From the NCBI GenBank assembly GCA_902774005.1, contig CACYGK010000003.1, positions 1 to 64,000 on the forward strand: 64,000 nt of DNA. Reading direction: 5' to 3'. How positions within the stretch are numbered: the first letter of the stretch is position 1; every line of letters starts with the position of its first letter. The stretch is from an uncultured Bacteroidales bacterium. GTDB taxonomy: Bacteria; Bacteroidota; Bacteroidia; Bacteroidales; Bacteroidaceae. The translations under genes were made by a program, and so were the position numbers. Below the pieces are notes generated by a model, which searched no databases, was not told where the DNA came from, and saw nothing but the letters and a program-made list of their open reading frames with translations. Of the stretch, positions 25,805-34,500 are shown one piece after another.

Positions 25805-26878
25805 TTAATGTAACAATTCGAGCCATGCATAAATGGGATAGTGGTCGCTCATCCTGCTGTAATCGTCAACTTTGGCGCCGTAAGCTTTCATGTTCTCTGA
25901 TATAAGAATGTTGTCTATGCGGAAGTACATGCCCGACTGGTTATAGCTGAATCCCATTCCGCAGCCCGAACGTGTATAGGCATCGTTGAGTAGACGTGTC
26001 AGCCGATAGTGGGTGTACGATAGACTTGGAGCGTTGAAATCGCCTGCACAGATGACATACTTACACCCCGATTTAGCTATGAATTGTGCGATGGAATCGA
26101 CTTGTGCCGCCCTGATTACATTTGCATTCTTCAGTTTGCTGACCAGCGAATCGTAGCGTATCTCGTTCTCTTCATCCTTCGGATTTTTTATTATCGTTTC
26201 GTAGTCGTCCTTGTCCTTCTTCTGTAGTTTATACGACTCCAGATGGTTGTTCACGACGAGTATCGTGTCCTCACCCTTCACTATCTTGTAAGCAACGCTA
26301 CCGTTCGCCCCTGATTCGTAATCGATGCGCTCCATGCTGACTATGGGAAATTTCGACATCATCATAAGGTGGAGTTTGGGTATAATTGTATCAACTGCGA
26401 TATATGGATAAATAGTGTCGCACAACTCATGCAACACCTTATAAGGAACACCTCCTGCCTCTTGCAGACAAACAATATCGGCACCGCTCTTCCTCACATA
26501 TTCAAAGACCATGTTGTCTTCCCACTCTACCTTGTCGTTGTCGGGAAAACTCATCACATTGTAACTGAGTACCTTGATGGCTCCTTCAGGGGCACTCGAC
26601 GGCAGGTTTATGGGACAGAACGTACGGATAGCATCGGCACATATCAGCATGCCGATGATACTAAGCAGCATGAAACGGCGTTTGAACACCAGCCAGAACA
26701 GGATGAAGGCGAACGATAGACACAGGAACACAGGGAATATCATGCCCCAATACGAGAAATCGGGATATTCGGCGCTGTTCAGACGGTATGAATAGGCACA
26801 AAAAATCATTGCTATAACCACAATCAGATTTATAGCAACAAAACAATACTGTACAGTACGCTTCAATCCTTTTATCAT
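25805..26878 (-). CDS. Membrane-anchored endonuclease/exonuclease/phosphatase family protein
   Basis: A 357-residue protein: three N-terminal hydrophobic segments (residues about 10-95) and a C-terminal EEP fold. Metal and phosphate motifs are LSYNVMSF, IVCLQEAGG, CAGDFNAPSLS and the final MSDHYPIYAWL. Substrates in this superfamily range from nucleic acids to phospho-lipids and inositides, so activity is not fixed. It lies 18 bp downstream of the rhomboid gene on the same strand, a common Bacteroidetes pair. Confidence 0.86.
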   Translation of the reverse strand: MIKGLKRTVQYCFVAINLIVVIAMIFCAYSYRLNSAEYPDFSYWGMIFPVFLCLSFAFILFWLVFKRRFMLLSIIGMLICADAIRTFCPINLPSSAPEGAIKVLSYNVMSFPDNDKVEWEDNMVFEYVRKSGADIVCLQEAGGVPYKVLHELCDTIYPYIAVDTIIPKLHLMMMSKFPIVSMERIDYESGANGSVAYKIVKGEDTILVVNNHLESYKLQKKDKDDYETIIKNPKDEENEIRYDSLVSKLKNANVIRAAQVDSIAQFIAKSGCKYVICAGDFNAPSLSYTHYRLTRLLNDAYTRSGCGMGFSYNQSGMYFRIDNILISENMKAYGAKVDDYSRMSDHYPIYAWLELLH

Positions 26879-26896
26879 GTTACTCCGCTTCCGTTT

Positions 26897-27688
26897 CTAT
26901 CTGCCACTGGCGTCAAACAAAGTCTGTTTTTCGCTTTCCGTCAGACTTTCATACCCACCCTGGCGCACCTTGTCGAGTATGCGGTCTATCTCGTCGTTAC
27001 GGGCTTTCTTGCGCGAGTTATACTCGTAGTCCTTTGTGTAGTTATCGTTATAGCTGACATGCATCGATGGCTGTGAGTCGGGCTTGCGCCAGAAGTTCTT
27101 TCCGAAATTGATATTCCTGCAACGAGCCGCATTGCGCCAGAACAGTATGAGTACCAGTCCGAAGAACATACCCCCGAGATGGGCGAAATGTGCTACACCG
27201 TCCGAAGCACTCATACCCTCCAATATCTCAATTGCCACATAAATGCAAATAAACCACTTTGCCTTGATTGGGAAAGGAATGGGAATGATGAAGAGTCGTT
27301 CGTTTGGGAAAGTCATACCGAAAGCCAGCAGAATGCCATATACGGCACCCGAGGCACCTATCGTCATCGAATAGGGAGAGATAAGTCCTGCCATCTGTCC
27401 CATCTCCTGAATCAGTCCTGCACCGATTCCACATATCATATAATACATGAGGAAACGCTGACCGCCCCACACCTGTTCCATGATTCGTCCGAACATCCAA
27501 AGGGCGAACATATTGAAGAAAATATGAGCGAAATTTCCATGCATAAACATGTAAGTCACAAGCTGATATGGCATGAACGCATCCGTCCCCCAATAATACA
27601 ATGCAAACATGGGTGAGATGTGCAGGAGAGAGTCTATCAAATACGCGACTACATTGGCTATAAGCAACGATTTTACTACCGGTGGCAT
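26897..27688 (-). CDS. Rhomboid family intramembrane serine protease
   Basis: A 263-residue membrane protein from the ATG at 27688; a TTG at 27700 is less likely. Six hydrophobic segments carry the catalytic serine in GASGAVYGILLAF and the histidine in HFAHLGGMFFG, with the structural HIFFNMFALWMFG before them. A charged tail of about 80 residues stays in the cytoplasm. It cleaves unknown membrane substrates. It is followed by the EEP gene. Confidence 0.94.
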   Translation of the reverse strand: MPPVVKSLLIANVVAYLIDSLLHISPMFALYYWGTDAFMPYQLVTYMFMHGNFAHIFFNMFALWMFGRIMEQVWGGQRFLMYYMICGIGAGLIQEMGQMAGLISPYSMTIGASGAVYGILLAFGMTFPNERLFIIPIPFPIKAKWFICIYVAIEILEGMSASDGVAHFAHLGGMFFGLVLILFWRNAARCRNINFGKNFWRKPDSQPSMHVSYNDNYTKDYEYNSRKKARNDEIDRILDKVRQGGYESLTESEKQTLFDASGR

Positions 27689-27716
27689 AATTATTTTCAA
27701 TGTCTAAAAATCGCTG

Positions 27717-27724
27717 CAAATGTA
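27717..27724 (-). promoter_or_regulatory. -7 promoter element for the rhomboid/EEP pair
   Basis: Minus-strand TACATTTG (TAnnTTTG), 28 bp upstream of the ATG at 27688. Confidence 0.65.
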
Positions 27725-27805
27725 CTCATTTTATACCAATTCAGAGCAATTTTTATGATATTTGAACTTTTTTTCTCAAAAATAGGCATTTTTTTTGCAA
27801 AAATA

Positions 27806-27836
27806 TTTGCATTAACTTCTGAATGCCATATATTTG
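27806..27836 (+). promoter_or_regulatory. Full Bacteroidetes promoter for the HU gene
   Basis: TTTG at 27806-27809, 19 bp, TATATTTG at 27829-27836. The spacing is ideal. The leader to the ATG is about 70 nt. Confidence 0.85.
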
Positions 27837-27873
27837 CGTTGCGAAAAACGTTGAAACAACAATTGTTTTTTTT

Positions 27874-27899
27874 ATTAACCTCTTTTATTAACCTCTTTT
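27874..27899 (+). repeat. 13-bp direct repeat in the HU leader
   Basis: ATTAACCTCTTTT occurs twice in exact tandem in the untranslated leader, ending 14 bp before the start codon. Function unknown. Confidence 0.75.
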
Positions 27900-27913
27900 A
27901 ATTCTTAATTTGT

Positions 27914-28186
27914 ATGAATAAAAGTGAACTCGTAAGCTCAATTGCTGCACAGAGCGGCCTGAGCAAGGAAGCTTCTAAGAAGGCTCTTGATGCTACAATC
28001 GACGCTATTGTTGGCGCACTCAAGGCAGGTGACAAGGTAGCACTCGTTGGCTTCGGAACATTCTCAGTTTCTAAGCGTGCTGCACGTCAGGGTATCAACC
28101 CAGCTACAAAGCAGACTATCAAGATCGCTGCTAAGAAGGTTGCTAAGTTCAAGGCAGGTGCTGACATCGACAAGGCTATCAACTAA
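27914..28186 (+). CDS. HU family DNA-binding protein
   Basis: A 90-residue histone-like protein. It shows MNKSELVSSIAAQSGLSKEA, the helical dimer half, then VALVGFGTFSVSKRAARQGINP, where the beta-arm with the conserved NP tip begins. HU dimers bend and compact DNA. It has its own promoter and terminator, and strong lysine and alanine codon bias fits a highly expressed gene. Confidence 0.96.
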   Translation: MNKSELVSSIAAQSGLSKEASKKALDATIDAIVGALKAGDKVALVGFGTFSVSKRAARQGINPATKQTIKIAAKKVAKFKAGADIDKAIN

Positions 28187-28205
28187 ACCTTTCTAATGAA
28201 AGCAA

Positions 28206-28252
28206 AAAACACGTTGGAGAAACTCCTCGGAGTTATCCAATGTGTTTTTTTT
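28206..28252 (+). terminator. Rho-independent terminator of the HU gene
   Basis: ACACGTTGGA pairs with TCCAATGTGT (one G-U) and the inner AACTCC pairs with GGAGTT; nine T follow. Confidence 0.9.
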
Positions 28253-28261
28253 GACTAAACC

Positions 28262-28289
28262 TAAATTGTAAATGGTAAATTGTAAATCC
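28262..28289 (+). repeat. 7-bp tandem array containing a start codon
   Basis: Four heptamers: TAAATTG, TAAATGG, TAAATTG, TAAATCC. The second unit supplies the ATG at 28272 of the lipoprotein gene. Confidence 0.75.
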
Positions 28290-28877
28290 TATATATATAT
28301 AATATGTATCGCCTTGCTCGGCTGTCTTGCGGCGTGCAAAGGCAAACAACCTCAACCGGAAAAGGCTCCGGTCAAGGTTGTCACCGTTGAAAATACACCT
28401 GACTTCGTCGAAACACGAGGCATCATGGGCGACGGTTCTTCGATGAACCTCTTGCAACTCGTAGAGTTCGATGGCGACACACTTGAGATCATTGCTGCTA
28501 ACCAGATGATTATGGGAGGACTCATCGTGGGCGATGAAGTCGATGTAGTTTACAGTCTTATCGACGGCAACCTCGTAGCACAGACTGCCGTAAACCTCAG
28601 TGCCCTTCAGCACCTGTGGTCGCAACATGTTGGCGGTGGTGCGACGAAAAGTCTGGAAATCGACAGCAAGGGACGTGCTACCACCTACAACATGAACATC
28701 GTGTACGACCGTTGGGATGTGCGTGACGGAGTGCTTCTGCTCTCTACACCCAACAAGATCGGTGATGAGAAACCAGCCAATGTAGATACCTTCCAAATCA
28801 TGATGCTCACAGAAGACAGCCTTGTCCTCATGGCTAACACAGCCAATATGGCATCAGCATTCTATCGTGACAACTAA
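28272..28877 (+). CDS. Putative lipoprotein of unknown function
   Basis: A 201-residue protein. The N-terminus is hydrophobic and ends in LLGCLAACKGK, a lipobox with lipidated Cys at residue 22. The rest is beta-rich, with a central part (SKGRATTYNMNIVYDRWDVRDGVLLLSTP) that suggests a lipocalin-like or barrel fold; I do not recognise a named family. The ATG lies within a heptamer array and has no clear ribosome-binding site, normal for this phylum. It is followed at 24 bp by the DUF2264 gene, so the two may be expressed together. Confidence 0.7.
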   Translation: MVNCKSYIYIICIALLGCLAACKGKQPQPEKAPVKVVTVENTPDFVETRGIMGDGSSMNLLQLVEFDGDTLEIIAANQMIMGGLIVGDEVDVVYSLIDGNLVAQTAVNLSALQHLWSQHVGGGATKSLEIDSKGRATTYNMNIVYDRWDVRDGVLLLSTPNKIGDEKPANVDTFQIMMLTEDSLVLMANTANMASAFYRDN

Positions 28878-28901
28878 AACCCTAACATACCATACACTAC
28901 C

Positions 28902-30245
28902 ATGAAGAAATTCCTTCTCTTTGCAGCACTATTGTCTGCTGCTACCTCCGTTTTCGCAAAGAAGAGCGAACCAAAGACCGACCGCGAAGTATGGGTCGAT
29001 ATCATGTACCAGATGGCAGAACCCGTCATGAAGAACATGGCAGAAGGTCGTCTGCAACAGGTTATGGACACAGCCGGCGGCAACAAAAATCTCGAACTCT
29101 CTCCCACATGGGACAACCGTGACAAGAAAGTGGCTTACATGGAAGCCTTTGGACGTCTGCTTGCAGGACTGGCTCCTTGGCTCAACCTTCCAGATGACGA
29201 TACTCCAGAGTCGGCTAAGCGTCGTCAACTGCGTCAGTGGACCCGTCAGGCCATCATCAATGCTGTCGATCCGAAATCGCCTGACCGCCTCGGATGGGAA
29301 AACGGAGGACAGACACTCGTCGATGGAGCATACGTAGTCGAAGGACTCTTCCGTGGTTACGACTCCCTCTGGGTACCACTTCCCAAAGAGACCAAAGACC
29401 TCTACATCAAAGAACTTAAAGGACTGCGTCGCTACGACCCACCATACACCAACTGGCTCCTTTTCATCGCAATGGAAGAGAGTTTCCTCATGTATGTAGG
29501 TGCCGATTATGATGCTTACCGAATTAAGATGGCGCTTGCCAAAATTGAGGAATGGTACATAGGCGACGGCATCTATAGCGACGGACCCTCCTTTGCCTTC
29601 GACTATTATAACTCTTACGTCATCCAGCCCATGTACTACGAGTGCCTGCAGATGATATCAGCCCGTCAGCCCAACAACAGCTATCTTATCTTCAGTAAGA
29701 CTAACGACAAATTACGTGGGGCAAAGAACCGCCTGCAGGAAGTAGGCAAACGTATGCAGAAATGGTCAGTCATCCTCGAACGTTTCATCTCGCCCGAAGG
29801 CACATTCCCCGTCGTAGGCCGCAGCATTCCTTACCGTATGGCTACCCTCCAGCCCTTGGCACTCCTGGCTTGGCGCAAGCAGTTGCCCAAGGAACTCCAC
29901 GAAGGTCAGGTACGCTCTGCACTCACTGCTGTAGCCAATCGTATGTTCTATGGACAACTCTCTAATCCCGATAAGAAAACATCGCCACTCAGTCAGAACT
30001 ACAACTCCGGCGGTTTCCTCACCATCGGTTTTGTAGGTCCGCACCCCAACGTAGCTGACTGGTACACAAATAATGGCTCGCTCTACATGACCAGCCTTGC
30101 CTTCATGCCGCTCGGACTTCCTGCCACCGACTCTTTCTGGACTGCACCTTCCGAGAAATGGACATCGAAGAAAGCTTGGGAAGGTGACGACTTCCCCAAA
30201 GACCATAAGTGGGACATCAACAGTCAACGCCTCTATTGGGAATAG
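28902..30245 (+). CDS. Secreted DUF2264 domain protein
   Basis: A 447-residue protein with a signal peptide (MKKFLLFAALLSAATSVFA). The body matches the DUF2264 pattern: NRDKKVAYMEAFGRLLAGLAPWL, LVDGAYVVEGL, PYTNWLLFIAMEESFLMYVG, GDGIYSDGPSFAFDYYNSYVIQPMY in order. The fold is an alpha/alpha toroid seen in glycan-degrading enzymes, and members often occur in polysaccharide-use loci, though none is adjacent here. Activity is not established. The order lipoprotein-DUF2264 suggests a two-gene unit. Confidence 0.87.
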   Translation: MKKFLLFAALLSAATSVFAKKSEPKTDREVWVDIMYQMAEPVMKNMAEGRLQQVMDTAGGNKNLELSPTWDNRDKKVAYMEAFGRLLAGLAPWLNLPDDDTPESAKRRQLRQWTRQAIINAVDPKSPDRLGWENGGQTLVDGAYVVEGLFRGYDSLWVPLPKETKDLYIKELKGLRRYDPPYTNWLLFIAMEESFLMYVGADYDAYRIKMALAKIEEWYIGDGIYSDGPSFAFDYYNSYVIQPMYYECLQMISARQPNNSYLIFSKTNDKLRGAKNRLQEVGKRMQKWSVILERFISPEGTFPVVGRSIPYRMATLQPLALLAWRKQLPKELHEGQVRSALTAVANRMFYGQLSNPDKKTSPLSQNYNSGGFLTIGFVGPHPNVADWYTNNGSLYMTSLAFMPLGLPATDSFWTAPSEKWTSKKAWEGDDFPKDHKWDINSQRLYWE

Positions 30246-30797
30246 ATGAGGACGTATAACTCACTATGACTCTGTTGACGACATGTTCAGGAGTGTATTG
30301 GGTGAAGAGGATTTCAGCAAAATCGCAGCCAGCGTTCCGCCGAAGGCAAACTCCAGCGGCGCTGAACAGAAACTCTAGAGGCAGGCTCACGGCGCGAGAG
30401 AGGCAGAGAAGGGCGTGAGGGATGTTGGGAAGCGAGTAAACTTTTATTGTGTGAAAAGTAAACTTTTTCAGTATGAGTTGAGGCGAGGTTATTCACTTTG
30501 GACATTAGCATTTTCGTTTTTCTTGAAACGAAAAACTTATTATTATATTAATATAATAATAAAAATTTTATAAATATTATGTTGTATCTATCCATTACCC
30601 TATCCACTTCGGGATACCAGACTTCTCATCCTATGATTTAAAAACCTTAATGTCCAAAGTGAATAACTGAATAAGTGAATAAGTGGATAGGTAATGGATA
30701 CCTTTACAATCAAAAGCATAGTCTCCGTTTGATTATCAAAAATAAATGATGAAGTCTTCTGGCTGACAGCCGCCGAGAAGCGTCTACAGGTATTTGA
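30246..30797. other. Gene-free accessory stretch
   Basis: About 550 bp without a credible gene. The first 180 bp are GC-rich and share two short words (30358-30370 and 30393-30413) with the reverse strand near 61258-61290. The rest is very AT-rich and holds crossed inverted repeats. It leads directly into a truncated IS3-type transposase. Confidence 0.7.
30489..30700. repeat. Crossed inverted repeats with a central palindrome
   Basis: Arm A, TTATTCACTTTGGACATTA at 30489-30507, is exactly repeated inverted at 30648-30666. Arm B, 30589-30607, is inverted at 30683-30700 with one base missing. The order A-B-A'-B' interleaves. Between them are a GTTTTTC/GAAAAAC hairpin and a TTATTATTATATTAATATAATAATAA-like palindrome around 30538-30562. 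Confidence 0.85.
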
Positions 30798-31046
30798 GAC
30801 TCGTTTGGAATAATCCAAAGTATGTCACGAAAGGGAAATTGCCTGGACAACGCTATGATGGAAAATTTCTTCGGACTGATGAAGAATGAATTGCTATATG
30901 TGAATCACTTTGAATCTGTCGAAGAGTTTAAACGAGAACTGAAGAAATATATTTGGTGGTATAACAATAAAAGAATAAAACTGAGGTTAAAAGGAATGAG
31001 CCCGGCTATATACCGAGCTCACTACTATAGAGAATTTAATAATTAA
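30798..31046 (+). pseudogene. IS3-family transposase, C-terminal remnant
   Basis: An open frame of 82 codons. It matches the end of IS3-group Orf[31 protein letters not shown] holds the last catalytic glutamate of the DDE triad, and [17 protein letters not shown] follows. The first two catalytic aspartates and about two thirds of the protein are absent; an in-frame stop at 30795 and unrelated DNA lie upstream. It cannot be an active transposase. Confidence 0.88.
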
Positions 31047-31080
31047 CGTTTAATTAATCGTCCAACTTTTCGGGGTCACA
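30798..31080 (+). mobile_element. Truncated IS3-type insertion sequence with right end only
   Basis: The transposase remnant is followed by GTCCAACTTTTCGGGGTCA (about 31059-31079), which read on the other strand begins TGACCCCGAAAAGTTGGAC, a typical IS3-group terminal repeat. No matching left end is seen upstream. Confidence 0.75.
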
Positions 31081-31230
31081 TCACAGATGTCGGGGATTTT
31101 TTAACTCCTTAAGCTAATAATCGCAGGCGACAAATCATGAGGTTGCAGGCATCCACTCGTGACGTCACGTCCGCTAGCTCGCAACGGGCAGCCCGCAAGC
31201 CCGCAGCGGGGCTGGGACGCATTGACCATT

Positions 31231-31268
31231 AAAAAACGACTTCGCATTAGTTTGCGGAGTCGTTTTAT
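31231..31268 (-). terminator. Hairpin terminator downstream of the 55-residue gene
   Basis: AACGACT and AGTCGTT plus inner CGCA/TGCG form a long stem; on the minus strand six T follow. It would end transcripts coming from the BspA-like gene and the small gene at 31291-31458. Confidence 0.75.
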
Positions 31269-31290
31269 TGTTCGGATCAGATGGGGCATC

Positions 31291-31458
31291 TTAACGGATG
31301 TCGCCTGTGTAACCTGTATCATCACCGATGAAATAAAAATCATCGGCGCCGAGGTTGGTTGTAGTGTATTTAACTTGTTGAGCACTGGCATCAAGTATAA
31401 GTTCTTTGTGTTGCAGTTCCACTACATTGAACTGAGGTTTTTGATATTGCTTTTTCAT
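31291..31458 (-). CDS. Small protein of 55 residues
   Basis: ATG at 31458 to TAA at 31293 (minus). The product starts MKKQYQKPQFNVVELQHKEL, then has ILDASAQQVKYTTTN and ends TGYTGDIR. Small Prevotella proteins starting MKKxYxKPxxxVVEL are familiar next to secreted or surface protein genes; I know no function. There is no signal peptide. It lies 51 bp after the BspA-like gene and ends just before a terminator, so it looks co-transcribed. Confidence 0.65.
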   Translation of the reverse strand: MKKQYQKPQFNVVELQHKELILDASAQQVKYTTTNLGADDFYFIGDDTGYTGDIR

Positions 31459-31509
31459 ATTTATTTAGTTTAATTAAATGACTTTGTAGTTTAATAGTCG
31501 GATAGGTCT

Positions 31510-34500
31510 TTACTTTTTCACCTTTATTCCATCCTTAATATAGATGCCTGGAGCAGTAGGTTCTGATTCGAGCTTGATTCCCTGCATATTGTACCAACCC
31601 GATTGACCATTGACGATTGACGATTGTTCACCTTCAACTTCGAGGATACCCGTAATCGTTCCTTCGTTGCCGAAGTTCAGGCTGAAGTTCTTGATGAGTG
31701 AAGTACCGAGGTCAACGTGGAAGTAAGCACGGAATGCATTCATTGTCCTGTCATCTGATGGTGTGTAGAGTTTGTTGCCGCTACCAAGGTAGAGGTTCGA
31801 TTTGTTGTCACCTGGGAGTACTACAGGGCTGTAATTACCGATGAATTCGACTTTTCCGTCCATGCTTGTGATGTTATTCAGATTGTTGTCTATGGTGACA
31901 CCCTCGAAGACAGGGCTCACGATATTATCGCCCGATGTCCACTTCACGATATAAGGTACACCTGCCTCAATCTTGTTGGCATCGACAAAGTAGAGATACA
32001 GAGTACCTGTCGAGGTATCAAAGCGTGTGTCGTTGGTGCTGTTCGCAAGCGTCATCACTTTTGCTCCTTCGAGTGGTGTACCATCGAAGTCATCAATGTC
32101 GAACGGCAGAGTGAGTGTGTTCCAGTCGCCGTCCTTGTAGAGGGTGCGACCTGACAATGTTGCATTGACTCCGCTGATACCATCGAACACCTCAAGGGCA
32201 TCGTCGTTGTCGGCATTGTCTGCCAACGACAGGTCCTTTGAGGTGAAGTAACCGGTGTAGGGGTTAGCCCATGTGCCGTTGATTTTGTCGTCGCTGTAAC
32301 TCAGGTTAAGACTCTTGAGCTTTTTGCTGTAATAGAACATTTTCGCTGTGGTGGCGATGTTCCAGGTGTTGCTGCAGAAGATGGTCTCCAGATTATCGCA
32401 GCTACCGAACATGGACGTAGCATTGCTCACCTTGTCCACATCGAAACTGTTGATGTCTATACGGGTCAGACCATCACAGTCGTAGAATGTGGAGTTCATC
32501 ACCGTCACTTCGCTTGTGTTCAGGTTTTCGATGCCGTTGATGGTAGTCAAAGCAGTGAAACTGGTGAACCAGCGGTTCATGCTTGTAGGTCTCGCCGTCG
32601 CAAACGCTTCGGTGAATACAACCGTTGTGGCAGTATAGGCGTAGTCACTCCATTTCGGTGTGCTCCAGCCGGTGTTTACAACGTCGCCACTGCTCCACAC
32701 CTTCGTCACGGTCTGTCCGTCATATTCATCGCCCATAGAGATTCTCTGGTCAGAGTAGTCGAAGTAGAGCGTCCTGTTACCCTCGCACCAGATGGCGTAG
32801 GGCACGGAGATACCACCCGTGATGGTGACATCCTTGGCGGGCATCGTGAAGTGGTAGCTGTTGTCGCCGTCATTCGTCAGTGTGACCGTCGCACCGTCGG
32901 CATCCTTGGCTGCAAGGTCGATGGCTGCCGATTCGAAATAGGCATTGCCGCCCGAAGCAGCCAACCACTGATATTCGCCATCGATGTCGCCGTCGTCAAT
33001 CTCATCCACGACGAAGGCCAACATGCTAGTCTTGTTCTCGCCGTCGGTGTGGGTGATGATCATGCTGACGTTGTAGTAGTCGCTGGTGTTCTTGATTTTG
33101 CAACTCTCCGACTCGTCTTTGATCACCTGAGCCTTCATGCCCTGGGGTGTACCCAGCGCGGTGGTGTAGTAGCAAATGCCATATAAATTTAAAGCGCCAT
33201 CGTCGACTCCTATGGGAAGACAACGGCTGAAGGTGAAGCTGTAGTCGCCCGACATCGTCACCTCCTTTGGAGCAAAGAAGCAGTCCTGGAAGGCCAGGTA
33301 GGGCTTTGATCCCTTGACGCCGACCATACCGCTGACGAAACGCGACTTTTCGCCAAGCAGCGAACCCTGGAACGAGCAACCCGTAATGGTTGTGCCATTT
33401 TCGGTACCGCTGACATTGCCGATGAGACCGCCGTGGCAAGCGGGGTCGCCCGGTGCATCGCCCGAGTCGAACGTTGAATGGACGTTGACGGTGCAGAGGA
33501 TATTGCTGAGCGTGGCTTCATTATAGGCCTGACCCACGACGCCGGCACCATACTTGCGGCTGGTGTAGATGTCGCCCGTGACCACAAGGTTTTGAATCTT
33601 TGCACCGTAGCCGATGAAGCGGAAGGGGGCGCAGCGGTCCTGATCGAAGGGTGTCTCCTCGCTGCCGTACTCAACCTCAAGTGTGTAGCCGTTACCGTCG
33701 AAGGTGCCTTCGAAGTTGTAATAGACGAGGGGTTCGTCGCTCTGCTTTTTACCAATCATCTTGCCGGCCTTGAAGTCCTTCGTCATGGTGAACGTCATGC
33801 CGCTGCATGAGTTACCGGCATTCACGTAGTCGGCAAGTTGGTTCCAGTCCTCTGTGCTTGCCAGTTCGTAAAGATTCCTTGTTGTGGTGAAGTAACCGGT
33901 ATAGGGGTTTGCCATAGCAGAACTGTAGGCAGATTCGCTATAATCCACGGCTCCTTTCAGACTGGTGCAGTCTTTGAACATCTGGTCGGAACTGATGGAC
34001 CATGTGTCGTTGCAATAAATAGTGGTCAGTTCGTCACAACTAGCGAACATCTGCGTAGCGTCCGTCACCTTACTCATGTCGAAGTGGGAAATATCTAGGG
34101 TGGTGATTTTATTCGCATTGCCAAACATGGTGTGGGTGATCGTTACCTCGCTGGTATTAAGGTACTGCAAACCGGTGACATCCTCCAAGTTAGTCATTTC
34201 ACGGAACCATGCAGCAAGGCTCGTAGGCTTGAAGCTGGCAAAACTCTCGTCGAACACCACATGTTGTACACTAGCCAATATAGCTTCAGACCATTTAGGT
34301 GCGGAATTACCTGTTGCGGTCACGTCAGTACCGTTCCACAGATACGTGATGGTGTGCCCCTCGTAAGTGTCGACGCCTTCATGAAGAGTAGACTCCGACG
34401 AGGTGAAGTAGAAGGTATGGTTGTCATTGCAGTAGAGGGCGTAGGCCTTAGTGTCCGGCTGTGTGAAGTAGCCTGTTGAGGGGTTCGCCATTTCGCAGTT

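Noticed and set aside
30822..31046. Intact small transposase gene
   Set aside because: It covers only the last third of an IS3 OrfB and lacks two of the three catalytic acids.
31159..31473. 104-codon plus-strand frame
   Set aside because: It crosses the terminator hairpin and is antisense to the better supported 55-residue gene.
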